Shown: positions 1 to 11,499, counted from the stretch's first letter. The stretch is 64,000 nucleotides of DNA from Brachynemurus nebulosus (GCA_035578155.1 JAPWDM010000016.1:453501-517500), one strand, 5' to 3'. Made by a program: numbers and translations. Notes: generated by a model from the sequence alone, not told the origin.

Positions 1-38
1 AGTAGTGAGCGCCAGGTTGGCGTAAAAGTCTATAATAA

Positions 39-69
<31 letters not shown>

Positions 70-500
70 AATAATCTCACGCGAACATGTTAGCGGCGTC
101 AATGCAAAAAGCAGTTACTATTGGGACGCTCCGCACGCTTCGGTCGCACGAGATGAACTTTTCCGGGGGTTCATGAACATCTTTGAACGCCCATGCCCCG
201 TTTAGAGCGGGTCCTCGAACATCCATTGGACCTGCCCTCGAATCTCCCACTGCGAAGGTCTTGCAGCGAGGTTCGGGGAGTTATTAGGTAGGGAAGACCA
301 GGAAGGGGATGCTGTATGACGGACATTACGTACCTGACTTTAGAAGTACCTGACCTGGTACGCTGCACTGACACTTTTTCCTCCGCCTGGAGGTTTCTGA
401 AGTGCAGTCGCGTTTATTCGTGAAATATTTTTCAATAATAATAATTATAATAATAATTCTCATCATCGTCATCATCATATTAATAATAGTTAAATATAAA
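1..500. repeat. TAA-tailed repeat remnant, possibly a non-LTR retrotransposon 3' end
   Basis: A (TAA)n tract at 31-76 follows a short GC-rich palindrome (CGCCAGGTTGGCG). A moderately GC-rich unit follows (77-430), then a second TAA/TCATCG-rich stretch at 436-495. Short TAA tails at the end of a GC-richer unit are typical of some insect LINEs, and two in a row would suggest head-to-tail remnants. No reverse transcriptase or other domain is visible in any frame. The element class is inference only. Confidence 0.35.
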
Positions 501-1081
501 TATTTTTGGAAGTTGAATTACATTTAATGATGTTGTGTAAGGGGTTGCATGAACTGATGTTTGTCGGATGACGCGCGATTTTATTACATAACTTTTATTG
601 AATTTACGATGCTCTTCTACATCTCTCACATGTTCTGCTAAGACTACATTTTTACCCTTTATCAAAGTTTGTGGTTGAAAGATAATATTATGGGTGATTA
701 ATTTGAAGCCCGTTCTTAAAATAAATTCAATTTTACACCTGAAAGAATAAATAAGAAGAAAAAATTTTAACAAACTTTCGTTACTATAGTTATCTCAAAA
801 ACAAAAACTCTGAATTTTTTCATATAATTTTTTTTTATATTGTCATTTAATTTAACAACAAATATCTACTGTTTTTATTGTACTTACTTTTTGCAGCTGA
901 TTCAAAATAGATAAAAAATATATTTCGATATAAATTGTTACATTTTACATATCAATAAAATATTTTTTAACTTTTATTTAGCACTTTCAATTAAAAATTA
1001 GATTTCAATACATATAAATCACATTAACAGAGCCACCGTAAGTTGTAACATTAGATGGCACTGATATCGCGCACCCAGCGA
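501..1081. other. AT-rich stretch, nothing recognised
   Basis: Low-complexity AT-rich DNA lies between the TAA-tailed remnant and the left arm of the foldback element. Open frames here are short and lack any recognisable motif. I see no RNA gene or repeat boundary except the junction near 1082. Confidence 0.6.
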
Positions 1082-2035
1082 ATTAAGCATATCATAATGT
1101 ACAGTACGTTCAATTTAAACTTAAAGCTAAATAAATAAAAAATTTAAATACTTTTAATAGGAATCATTGGCAGTTACTGTGGTTATAGGCTTAAGGTTAA
1201 ATTGAATGGAGTGATATAATTAGTATATATTTTACAAAAATATGTATGTAAATGAACGATTAACAAAATTATTTTCACGTATAAAAAATTTAGTGTAGTT
1301 TATTGTTATAAAATATATTGTAAAAGCAGCTCAAAATTTTAAATATTTTTAAATATATTTTACAAAAATATGCATAACTAAGCTAATAAAAACTTACATT
1401 TCTAAAATTTGTCGACAAATATAAACGCAATAAATATTTTTGCAGTACAGAAATATTTAAAAACTGCATAAAAACTACATATTTTAGAAATTGTACCCTA
1501 AAATTATACTATTGCTTAAGACAACTCATCCAAAAATATTTAAAATTACATCACAAATTTATTAAATTTTAAACGATATTGAAGGAAACCATCACATTAT
1601 TCAAAAAGTACATAACACATTTCAAGAAATAAAAAATTATGTTAAAATTATAATAAAAACTTTTGTGTTCTAAAAAGAAAAAATTAACCAAATATATAAA
1701 AATATAACAAAATATTTAAATTCAATTGTTGCAATAATTAAATGTCACAAATAAACATAAGTAAAAAAAAAATAACTAGACAAGATTACTTTTGTATAAT
1801 ATGTATATCTTTTAAAATCACTCCTTTCACTTCTATAGTAAACTGTTTAAAGACGAGATTTCATAATTATGCTCAATATTTATTCTCTCTGCAGCATACA
1901 TATCCAAGATAACTATGTAATCGAACGTAATAATTAGATACAATGTAACACTTTTTTAGTTCCATTAATTATTTTAATCACATATTTTTATAAAAATACT
2001 TGTTTAGTTGAATTAATTATTTTAATAACATATTT
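1082..2035 (+). repeat. Left inverted arm of the foldback element
   Basis: This arm is the reverse complement of 5513-6452. It is extremely AT-rich with short internally repeated blocks such as TTTTTAAATATTT and TTTTACAAAAATATG. Differences between the arms are scattered substitutions and short indels, for example AAGCATATC against AAGCATTTC near the outer end, so the arms are old enough to have diverged a little. No open frame of interest lies in it. Confidence 0.85.
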
Positions 2036-2285
2036 TTTATAATGCCTGGTCCACATTGCTTTTCTTTTAGCCTGTTTCATAGTTAATGTTTTGAGTTAAT
2101 GTCTTACCTTTTTTTGACTTTCCAAACAGAGTTCCTTATTTTAGAGAAACAGATTAGTTTCATTAGATACATCGCTGGTGCTCAAGAGCAGGAGTGATTC
2201 TGAGAATAAACAAGTGTTACCAGGAAGAATGATTGCTCCGAGCAGAAGCTAGTCACACAGAGCAAGAGTAAGAGTCTTAATAGGA

Positions 2286-2352
2286 ATAGAGTCGCTCATA
2301 GAGTCAATCATAAGACCACTCATAGAGTCACTCTGAGCAGCGAAATAGAGTC
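2286..2352 (+). promoter_or_regulatory. Four spaced ATAGAGTC boxes upstream of the zinc-finger gene
   Basis: The octamer ATAGAGTC occurs at 2286, 2298, 2322 and 2345, that is at offsets of 12, 24 and 23 bp, about 90-150 bp before the TATA box. The boxes continue as GAGTCA or GAGTCG, resembling half of an AP-1-like site. The surrounding 2180-2380 sequence is rich in related AGAGCA/GAGTCA words. Regular spacing on one face of the helix suggests a binding array, but no factor can be named. Confidence 0.5.
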
Positions 2353-2437
2353 ATTCGGAGTTGGAGAAAGAGCAACACCCGGCTCTGAGAAGAGGGGGGT
2401 GGGGGTGGTGGTGTTACTCTTTGAGCAAAGGGGGATT

Positions 2438-2472
2438 TATATAAATACCGACACAATGAGTCTTTAGTCAGT
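2438..2472 (+). promoter_or_regulatory. TATA box plus arthropod initiator
   Basis: TATATAAAT (2438-2446) is followed by TCAGT (2468-2472). The A of the initiator, at 2470, lies 30 bp from the TATAAAT start, the classic spacing for RNA polymerase II. The TCAGT consensus is the arthropod initiator. The predicted transcript would have a 49-nt leader before the ATG at 2519. A G-rich run (about 2393-2412) sits just upstream. Confidence 0.75.
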
Positions 2473-2518
2473 CATTAAACTGTTCGCAAACAAGTAACAC
2501 TTTAGATACTGCTCAGCT

Positions 2519-3654
2519 ATGCACAGTTGCAATTTTTGCGGTAAAACATTTACGCGGAGGTTTAATCTTTCTCGACATATACTCAGCATAATTCATTGAA
2601 GAATAATGACGGAATCACCAAAAATCAATTTGCAAATACCACTGATGAGCTGGTAAATAATGGTACTTCTTCAGTACAACATAAATCGTCTAATAATGAA
2701 AATATTAATGGTGAAAATGACTACAGCTTTGAAAGAAGTAACAATGAAGATGTATCACCGATGTTTCAAAATAAACACGAAGATGAAGTGGATCAGTCTA
2801 AGTGGAACTTGAATCCTTTTGATAAAAGCATGACAGCTGTAACGGAAGCAATCAAAAATAAATTTTATGCTTTAAAAAACTCACATAATGTGCCAGAATA
2901 TATAAATGGAAAAAATTATTGGGTTAACGAAAATGAACAAAACGATTTGCCAAAGTTTAACAATTATAAAGAAACATCAAAATTAGCTGGACTTTTACAA
3001 ACAGCTCTAGATCTACTAATGATCAAGGAACTAGCAAATGTTAATGTAAATGACGAAATAGAAGAAGTAAAACAAAAAGAAGAACAGATTGAACGAAAAC
3101 GATCTTCAACGCCCATTTCGATCGATGAAAATATAGAAGCTAAACGTATCAAGTACGGTGACTTCCACAATGAACATTATGTTGCAAGAAAAAATCCAAA
3201 CAGTTTAGCGGATCAGTTAAAAAATTTAATGACTACCACCCAAACTGGAGAGGAAATGTTTGGAATAATTCGCAATTTAAATAGTGGAAGCAATATTAAA
3301 CATACTAATTTTGCTTATTATGTGGAAAATGAGAAACAACGTAACGAACTAATGCAGAACCTGAATAAATTGAAAGAGACAAATATTGGTCAAGAAATAA
3401 TATTAATAATTCGTGAACTGGAAAATGCTGAAATTATTGAACCAGTGTTAAGCAAGATATTAAAGGATTCTGACAGTGATGAAGAAGAAATTTATAGCAG
3501 CATTGATGATTATGATGATGATCGTTATGAGAATGTTAATGGCGATGATCATATTATGATCAAACAGAACAATGGTATTTTACCATTAGGTTCCATTCTT
3601 CAAGGCAATTCAGCTATTGGGTCATCAAAGGAATACCAACAAATCAAAAGTTGA
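2519..3654 (+). CDS. Zinc-finger protein gene of the foldback element, with a one-base frameshift
   Basis: The first ATG after the predicted start site (2519) opens a C2H2 zinc finger: two Cys two residues apart, twelve residues including KTFTRRFNLSR, then His. This frame stops at 2597. A second frame, open at least from 2596 to 3654 (352 codons, beginning at a TTG), continues directly. One missing base around 2581-2586 would restore an H-X3-H ending and join the frames. The long part is Asn/Lys-rich. It has a charged, coiled-coil-like stretch at residues 153-170, a basic patch at 167-187, helical segments at 205-290 and a very acidic patch at 291-311. There is no signal peptide, membrane segment or known enzyme motif. 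It is the only gene in the element, so it could be a DNA-binding accessory protein or a captured host gene. Whether the frameshift is real, a recoding site or an error is open. Confidence 0.7.
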
Positions 3655-3706
3655 ACGAAATTCAGTCAATTAAAGGTTATATCTAAAACCATACAGAAGG
3701 TTTTAA

Positions 3707-3982
3707 AATAAACAAATTTCGATGTAATCACACTTTAATTTTGTATTCCAAGTACAAAAAATTGTACTGATGTGAAAAAAATTAAATTAAATTCTTTTAA
3801 AGTATATCTCATAATTAATCATTTATAAATTATACATAACTGTTTTACAGCGATGACATAAATAATGATTTTAAGATAAACTGACAATAGTTTTAATAAC
3901 AAAATTTTTTTGAATGAGTGTTTTCATATTATGTAATTGTAAAGAAAAGTGTTTGTAATTATATATGTAATTTCTAAATAAA
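3707..3982 (+). promoter_or_regulatory. Poly(A) signals of the zinc-finger gene
   Basis: AATAAA occurs at 3707-3712, 53 bp after the stop codon, and again at 3977-3982. Either could end the transcript. Their presence supports a complete polymerase II transcription unit inside the element. Confidence 0.5.
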
Positions 3983-4280
3983 GAAAATTGTGAACAAAAA
4001 TATTTGCATCTTTATTTTAATTCAGAAAAGTATTTTTTAGTACAAATACCAATCCAATTATACAATGTTGCACTGATAAATATATGCAATTTGTTTCAAT
4101 CGCTTGGAACAAATCTGAATTTATATTAAAGAATTATCTATTCAAGGTCTTCTGGTTTTATATACATGTAAGATCATAATAATAATTATTTTTATCTACA
4201 CAAGAAGATATATATTATGTAAAACCTGATTTTTGCATAAACGATTTGGATCGTATAGAATTAAACATTTATATTATATT

Positions 4281-5160
4281 AAGGGGGAACACTAGTGTGA
4301 CATTTTAAAAAATTGGAAAATCTTTTTGCATATTTCGATAGTCTATATCTTTAATTAAAAATAACCTACTAAAATTTCAAGTGCGTATCCCAAAATAGCT
4401 TTTGAGTTACAGCCATCCGAAGAGCGGATTCTGATTTTCTTTGTTAACTTTGAGATATTAAGAAATGTATAAAAGTTGATAGTTTGGAAGTTTATGGAAG
4501 TAGCTGCCAGTTACATGTTGTGGAGAAGCTAGACCCTGGCACATTTAAACGACTCATCTAGTTGTATGACCATTATAGTGAGTAGATCGTATATAATTTT
4601 AGTAAAATTCTCAGTGATTAAAACTAAAAGTAAAGTAAAGAAAAACTACATTTTTAAAATTTGCTGCAGTTATAACTCGAAGACAAATCATCCGATTTAT
4701 TTGATTTTTATTGCAGCTTCTTTTATATATGTTTCTTCGTGCCACGAACTTCCAGTTTTTCCGACTAATTAAAAAAATATAATTTTTGCAGGCAAAAAAA
4801 CGTCAAATTTTCGCGCAAAATTTAAAACTTTTTTTAAAAACTTCGTCTTTTATTAAATTTAAACTTTTTTGATTGAGGTTCATGGTACGGACAATACCTT
4901 CTAGTTTAATATGCTTTTTGTTTTTTTGATTTCATGTTTTGTGAAGGTCGCTTTCACTGCAGCAGTGGGGAACTTTTTTTGGAGCCTTGGGAGATCGTGA
5001 ATAACTCACTGAATTTTCAATTTTTTGATCCAAAAATCTTACAATGAATTTATTATATATCAGCGAATATATCCTTAAAATATTAAAAAATTCCATACAG
5101 TAGTTTTCGTTAAAAAAAAATGTTCAAAAATCACCTTTTTTCAGGCGGTCACACTAGTTT
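4281..5160. mobile_element. Putative MITE inside the foldback element
   Basis: Imperfect inverted ends share ACTAGTGTGAC: AACACTAGTGTGACATTTT near 4287 and GGCGGTCACACTAGT near 5145. The diverged copy of the surrounding sequence at 10250-10620 lacks this segment, going straight from the TAAGATCAT-type block to GTTACAGTATCTTAA. It therefore acts as an approximate empty site. No transposase is seen. The exact ends are uncertain by tens of bases. Confidence 0.45.
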
Positions 5161-5512
5161 ATAATTTTTTATTATATAAAAACAAATATTTGTATAAATG
5201 GAAAATGTGTCTTAATTATTATTCATATAATTATTTTTATTTATATGAATGTGGTACACATAGATGTTACAGTATCTTAATGGTAAGTAATGTATGTATA
5301 AATTTTTATCACATGCAGTCAATGTGATATTTTTTTGCTATTAATGATAATACAGAGATAATGTTAGTAATCTATATTTAAAGCTGATATTTAATAGGTA
5401 CGCACATACATATAAAATATTAATAAGAAAGAGATAGTACTCTTATTACAACTATTTTCATTTTTCTTGATTTTTAAGTATAACAGTGCATACATACATA
5501 TAGATTCTTAGA

Positions 5513-6452
5513 TATGTTATTAAAATAATTAATTCAACTAAACAAGTATTTTTATAAAAATATGTGATTAAAATAATTAATGGAACTAAAAAAGTGTTAC
5601 ATTGTATCTAATTATTACGTTCGATTACATAGTTATCTTGGATATGTATGCTGCAGAGAGAGTAAATATTGAGCATAATTATGAAAACTCGTCTTTAAAC
5701 AGTTTATTATAGAAGTGAAAGGAGTGATTTTAAAAGATATACATATTATACAAAAGTAACCTTGTCTAGTTATTTTTTTTTACTTATGTTTATTTGTGAT
5801 ATTTATTTATTGCAACAATTGAATTTAAATATTTTGCTATATTTTTATATATTTGGTAAATTTTTTCTTTTTAGAACACAAAAGTTTTAATTACAATTTT
5901 AACATAATTTTTTATTTCTTGAAATGTGTTATGTACTTTTTGAATAATGTGATGGTTTCCTTCAATATCGTTTAAAATTTAATAAATTTGTGATGAAATT
6001 TTAAATATTTTTGGATGAGTTGCCTTAAGCAATAGTATAATTTTAGGGTACAATTTCTAAAATATGTAGTTTTTATGCAGTTTTTAAATATTTCTGTACT
6101 GCAAAAATATTTATTGCGTTTATATTTATCGACAAATTTTAGAAATGTAAGTTTTTAATTGCTTAGTTATACATATTTTTGTAAAATATATTTAAAAATA
6201 TTTAAAATTTTGAGCTGCTTTTACAATATATTTTATAACAATAAACTACACTAAATTTTTTATACGTCAAAATAATTTTGTTAATCGTTCAGTTACATAC
6301 ATATTTTTATACTAATTATATCAGTCCATTCAATTTAACCTTAAGCCTATAACCACAGTAACTGCCAATGATTCCTATTAAAAGCATTTAAATTTTTTAT
6401 TTATTTAGGCTTAAGTTTAAATTGAACGTACTGTACATTATGAAATGCTTAA
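5513..6452 (-). repeat. Right inverted arm of the foldback element
   Basis: This is the reverse complement of 1082-2035. It begins just after the CATACATACATATAGATTC motif and ends near ATGCTTAAT. The following 6453-6600 and 9402-9640 sequences resemble inner parts of the same arm in the same orientation, so the arm is followed by a more decayed, interrupted extension. Confidence 0.85.
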
Positions 6453-6601
6453 TAGATTTAATAACAATAAATACATACTACGTTAAACTATATGTAAGTA
6501 TTTATTAATTGTCTAGTTTTAGGTAGTTTTTGTAAGATATGAGTAAAAATACCTAAATTTTGAATTGTTTCTAACATTGTATTTTATGACAATATGGTAT
6601 A

Positions 6602-7430
6602 GGGTTGACCGTGATAATTGTGAAATGGGGTAATTGTGCACAGCGCCTATAATTTCTAAAATAACATTAATATTTTTAAAAATCAACTCTTAGTATGTTT
6701 TTTCTGTCCTTTTTTAATACGCTATTAAAATTTGATAACAATTCTCCAAACATTAGTACTTTTCTTTTTATTTAAAAAAAAAAAACTTGCAAAATTTTGT
6801 GTACCTTACTTTGACCAACCCTCAAAAATTTTTTTAATATATTTTCTTTTTTAAAAGGTAAGAAATGGTTAAAAGTATTTCTAACGAAATGGCCTAATAC
6901 CTGAGAGGGTTCCTTATTAATTGCTAAAGAAATTGGACAATTTATTACCAATTCGCAATTACCCCATGATTTTAAAATTATGGGGTAATTGTGAACGTCA
7001 TTCACAAATGTCCCCATTCGGTCAAAAAAAAAATTTCAGTAGTGTTCTTTTCAGAGTTGAAAATGTTGATGAAGATGATAGTGATATTATTGTAAAATTT
7101 TTCGTTGTACACACAATACAAAAACAGAATTTTTATGCAAAGAGCGATATGTTTTGAGTATCAATCTATAAAATCATTGCTGTGCTCCCTTAGCCAATAA
7201 CAACTTACAAAAAACCGAAAAATTACTTGTTTTCAGTGGTTCTGTAGATGTCGTAGGATTAACACAAAACCATTGTTTTTTTATTTAAAATATTAGGCCT
7301 AGTAGATTTTTGTTTTTAGTCGAATTTTTCCTTGAAAAAATTAGACTTATACAGTCTATACGACAAGAACGGTGAGAGACGAGAGTAGGGGCGCTGTCCG
7401 TTTTCGGACCCGTAGAATAAGAATATGTAG

Positions 7431-7511
<81 letters not shown>

Positions 7512-9399
7512 CCGCCACCTTTTAATTTGTGTAGGGCCCCCCTCTGGAAGTTAAGAGATGAAATTTGGTAAATGGGGCTCATTTTCGAGGCACCTCATAC
7601 TATCAAAGTGGGGTCAAATTTTGGGAAAATTTTTGATCCGACCCAAATTTTAAGGGGGTGGTGGGGGCGGAAAAGCAATAAAACTTTTCCAAACCGATTG
7701 GAAATAATGTTTCGGTCAATTATCTACAACATATCCAAAATTCAGCTTCCTAGGATGATTTGGCGGTAGTAGAGGGGGAAAAACGATTTTCGCTGGATCT
7801 AACAGGCCCCCAGCCCTCCAGAATTAACGTAGAGGGTTGAAATTTGGTGTGTTGATAAAGTTCGTACCTAGGTTGTGCTTTTTGGAGGTTTTAATATTTT
7901 ACCCCCACCCCCTCATTTTTAGGAGGTTTTAATATTTTACCCCCACACCCTCACCCCCTAGAGGGCTGAAATTTTTGTGTACAGGTTAAGCTAATAGCCA
8001 GACACTGTTTTTTGGGGGTTTCAACTTTTAACCCTTACCCCCACGGTTTTTACGCCAATATTTCCTTAATTTTTTGCTTGTTTTCTAACACGTCTAGAGA
8101 CTCTCTAACTAAACCTAGAGGACTGAAATTTTGTACGTGTATTCAGTTAGTATCCAGCTAGTACCTTTTAGGGAGTCCACATTACTTTTCCCCCCACTTC
8201 TCCCATTTTTACATCGGAATTGAATGCTATTGTTAAATGTGTTTTAAATGCATTACTTTTATTCTAAATACAAGTAGGCGAATAGAAATTTAAAAAAATT
8301 TAAAAAAAGTGAATATAATTTTTTAGCAAATGAAATACATACATATTAAGTAATTTAAAAATGTTATTAAAGTCACTGTTTATTTATAAATTAGGAATTT
8401 TGGATTTTTATTATTTATAAAATAGAAATTTTGGATTTTTTTGGAAAGAAAAAATATCTTCATAAAAGCCTTCCAGTTTACTATTTAAGTTCCTTTTTTA
8501 ATATTTAAAAATAAAACACAAAGGCAATTGGCGGATAAGCATGGATAGAAATGCCCTCGTACGAATTGTGTTGGCTTTTTCCCTGTTAACTGCTATCGGC
8601 ACAAAATTAAAATTTACTGAGATTCAGCCCTTAAAAACTTAAAACCTTTTTTTAAAGCCCCAATCAACCGGACACTCATCATCAGTTTTGAAACCACCAA
8701 AATTACAAATCGCTTGTGGATTTTCAATTACATTTCGCTTGTAGACACTCAATACCGAAGATGAAAGGGAAAATTCGACTTCCGTGATGGGGCTCCGCTG
8801 CTCACAGCGTTTTGTTATTCATGTAAGCTAAATGTATTTCCTTGAAAAGTCTCATTTTCCTTGTTTTTGTTTGAAATTCATGTAATTTTTTGATTTTTAT
8901 ATGATAAAATGACAAAATATCATTAAAATATTATTTTTAGCTTGCAATAAATTTGTTCCTACAATTTTTGTTGCTTTTATTTAACCTTGATTTTTTGTCT
9001 AAATTTGCGGTACGGGTAACTTACATTGAACAAAGTGCAACTGTGAACGATAAAGTATTATAAAAAAATTTCAAAGTAGAGTAAATGTGAAGAATTTGAG
9101 TTGGGCTTTATTCTGATGTACCTCACTTCTCTTGTAATGCATTCTAAATAATTTTTCTGATGGCATTCACTTTTACCCCAAAATTCATAAGATTTTCAAA
9201 ACCGTGCCGGGAAAATGTGAATGGCTTATAAAATTTTCGTTTTTCATACGAATTTGCTCAAAATTTGTCTGGTGCATCCTGAATAGTATAGAATTAAAAA
9301 TAAATCAATCGTAATGTGATATATGAAATAAAAAAATACTTAAAACAACGCTTTTATCTCAATTCATAAAAACCCATTCACAATTACTCCGGTCAACCC
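6602..9399. mobile_element. Tc1/pogo-type DNA element with TA target duplication
   Basis: Left end GGGTTGACCG (6602) and right end CGGTCAACCC (9399) form inverted ends that continue for about 25 bp (TAATTGTGAA and its complement), with TA on both outer sides. A block related to the ends (ATGGGGTAATTGTGAAC) recurs near 6980. A short plus-strand remnant around 7045-7157 reads as an acidic C-terminal tail, which could be a transposase leftover. I cannot identify the catalytic domain. The element was interrupted by the 7316-8823 repeat. Confidence 0.6.
7316..8823 (+). repeat. Dispersed repeat R1, copy 1 (second copy at 12137-13828)
   Basis: Both copies start with TTAGTCGAATTTT and pass through GACTTATACAGTCTATACGA, a variable (TA)n tract (here 7434-7509) and GGGCCCCCCT. 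Both end at the short hairpin CGCTGCTCACAGCG followed by TTTT. Inside are degenerate units of about 160 bp, each carrying TAGAGGGYTGAAATTT: three here (7830, 7969, 8116). There is no coding sequence. A 3'-end hairpin and variable internal tandem units would fit a non-autonomous Helitron-like element, but the CTRR end is not visible. Confidence 0.65.
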
Positions 9400-9680
9400 T
9401 ACTTAAATTTTATATGTGAAATTGATTTTATAATAACAAAAGTGTGCTAAATGTTTTTATACATTAAGATAATTTTATTAGTTGCTCAGTTACACACACA
9501 CACACACACACACATATGTTACAAACATACATACGAGTATATCTGGTATTTTTTATATAACTTTTTTTGTAAATTATATTTAGGAATCAGATTATTATTA
9601 TTAACAATGTATATGCTTAATGTACTATGAATCAGATTGTTAATAATAATGTAATATTTATGTTATTAATAATAATTTAA

Positions 9681-10107
9681 CTCTTTGCACTCAAGCAAAA
9701 AAAAAAGTGAGTTGTAAATAGGCTGGTAAGACATGTAGCACATGACAACGACCGACGTTCTTTTGTTGACGGATTCTTTTGTGGTTCTAACCTTGTTTCC
9801 CCAAAGTTGAATACTAAATGCGCTAAATACATCCTCAATGCTGTTTTTATGAGTTTTTAATTTTAAAAAGATAATTCAACGTGATTTTATATTATTTTAT
9901 TTACAATTTTTCTAATAAATGAATGTGTTTGCAGTTATTAAATAAAATATTCATGTAATGTGAAGTATGAGCAGTCATTACAGTTCAACATTCAGTGTGT
10001 CATGTGGTACATGTCTTATGATCCAACAGACAAAACACCTTTAAATATGGTGGAGTTAATGGACAAACCACCTTGTCATGCTGTACATGTCTTATAAGCG
10101 CAAAGGG
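9681..10107. mobile_element. piggyBac-type MITE flanked by TTAA
   Basis: TTAA at 9677-9680 and 10108-10111 flanks inverted ends CTCTTTGCACTC and the complement of GCGCAAAGGG. TTAA plus a CCCTTTGC-type end is characteristic of piggyBac-related MITEs. Subterminal words related to AAGACATGT with CACATGAC recur in both orientations, near 9729-9750 and again near 10000-10095. There is no coding capacity. Confidence 0.7.
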
Positions 10108-10249
10108 TTAATAAAAATTATATTTTTTAATGTAATAATAATGTTTAACTTCTAATAAAAAAATGTTATTAAGAATATTGGTTTTTTACTTAATATGTTG
10201 TATCCCTTATAAATAAAAATTTACTGTGTTTAATAAATTTGATTAAATA

Positions 10250-10620
10250 ATTAATACCAGTCCAATTACAATACAATGTTGCACTAATAAAAATATGCAG
10301 TTTTTTTTCTATATCTTGGAGCTAATCTGAATTTATATTGAAGAATAATTCATTCAGGGTTTACTGGATTTATATGTGTGTAAGGTCATAATAATATTTT
10401 TTATTGCACATAAGAATGTTACAGTATCTTAATTTTTGTATCTAAATTAATGATAATACAGAGATAATGTTAGTAATCTGTATTTAAAGCTGATATTTAA
10501 TAGGTATGCACATACATATAAAATATTAATAAGAAAGAGATCGTTCTCTTATTACAACTATTTTCATTTTTCTTGATTTTTAAGTATAACAGTGCATACA
10601 TACATATAGATATACGCACA
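10250..10620 (+). repeat. Decayed second copy of foldback-element internal sequence
   Basis: Blocks starting ACCAGTCCAATTACA, GATAATACAGAGATAATG and AAGTATAACAGTGCATAC match 4050-4260 and 5260-5510 in the same order and orientation. About 1 kb of the first copy, including the 4281-5160 insert, is missing here. It indicates an older or partial copy of the same element next door. Confidence 0.7.
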
Positions 10621-10661
10621 TATGAAATATTAATAAGGTAGAAATTATTTTCTTATTCGTT

Positions 10662-10871
10662 TTTTTTTTTTTTTTTTTTTATTGATTAGGTGCGCGATAA
10701 CTAAGATCATATGCACCATTGATATGGTAGTACTATTGAGGTTAGATGTAGGAATGGCTATTGATATATGAGAGGTTTGGTAATGAAAATGACGTATCTC
10801 CCCCGGTTGGTTTCGAACTCACGATCTACCAGACAAGAAGCGGAGTTCCTAACCACTAGACCAACTCAGGG
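10662..10871 (-). mobile_element. tRNA-derived SINE with 12-bp target duplication
   Basis: On the minus strand a tRNA-like head contains an A box (TGGTCTAGTGG) and a B box (AGTTCGAAACC). It is followed by an unrelated body and a poly(A) tail, seen as T20 at 10661-10680. The 12-bp sequence TTCTTATTCGTT flanks the insertion at 10650-10661 and 10872-10883. The tail and duplication together are the hallmark of LINE-mediated retroposition. The parental tRNA is not certain, and this head differs from the tRNA-Thr-like SINEs elsewhere in the window. Confidence 0.8.
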
Positions 10872-10934
10872 TTCTTATTCGTTAATTTTTTTATTATACA
10901 AGTATAACACATAAACAGGGTGATCTTTTTTAAT

Positions 10935-11201
10935 TTCAAATATTATCGAGTGCTTGTGCGACACTACTACGTATGACAAACTTTTGTTTGCATTTCAACA
11001 CACGCAGTATTGATATGTTCACTAATCGTTCAGCTAAACTGAAACTTTAAGCACTCGATTTCTTTGGTATAGTATGACCAAAAACCACATGTAAATTAAA
11101 AATCACAAAGTGATTGAAAAAATTATCCGGATCGGCCGGGAATCGAACCCAGGATCTTCTGGTAACTAGCCAGACGTGCTAACCTCTACACCAACGATCC
11201 C
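10935..11201 (-). mobile_element. tRNA-Thr-like SINE, diverged copy
   Basis: The minus-strand head (11129-11201) folds as a tRNA: GGATCG pairs with CGATCC, the anticodon loop CTAGTTA gives AGT (Thr), and the B box is GGTTCGATTCC. The body contains a GTGATTT block and ends with a copy of the ATTATCGAGTGC motif that also ends the SINEs at 38170-39050. No poly(A) tail or clear duplication is seen, so this is an old copy. Confidence 0.7.
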
Positions 11202-11310
11202 ATGCTCGGTAAGCGTGATCTTGATTGCGTGTGGTTTTGAATTAATAAATATTGGTACTTTTGGTACCAATATTGGTACTTTTGTTTTATAATAAATGTT
11301 AGCACTTCTG

Positions 11311-11487
11311 AAAAAGTTTATAGATGTCGTTTTAGGGATGGTGTTTGTAAAGGTTGCTCACAGATGTCGACAAGGTTACTGTTTAGAAACAATATTTACG
11401 AAGATTGCTCATAGATGTCGCCAGGGGTATTGTTCAAGGGTGTTACTTAAAAAGTTGCCCATAGATGTTGCTAGGGGGGGGGGGGGA
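11311..11487 (+). repeat. Minisatellite, four ~48-bp degenerate units
   Basis: The core ATAGATGTYG occurs at about 11322, 11362, 11412 and 11462, each followed by a G-rich GGGGTRTTGTT-like run; the last unit ends in G12. The units differ at many positions. No protein or RNA role is apparent. Confidence 0.6.
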
Positions 11488-11499
11488 GGCGGACAGCCT

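Larger units (their letters stand above)
1082..6452. mobile_element. Foldback-type element with ~950-bp inverted arms carrying a zinc-finger gene
   Basis: The stretch 1082-2035 reappears as a reverse complement at 5513-6452 with most bases conserved. Landmarks such as GTACAGTACGTTCAATTT, the CATTGGCAGTTACTGTGG block and TTCGATTACATAGTTATC occur in mirrored order. Between the arms lie one promoter-bearing gene (2438-3712) and a long 3' region. No transposase is visible, so it may be non-autonomous, or the enclosed protein may act for it. No clear target-site duplication was found: the arms end near AATTAAGCAT and ATGCTTAAT. Known relatives of this architecture are foldback elements; the family itself is not recognised. 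A decayed further copy of the internal 3' sequence follows at 10250-10620. Confidence 0.8.

Noticed and set aside
171..374. 67-codon frame in the GC-richer stretch at the window start
   Set aside because: Arg/Ser-rich shadow of a repeat unit, no motif, not bounded by gene signals.
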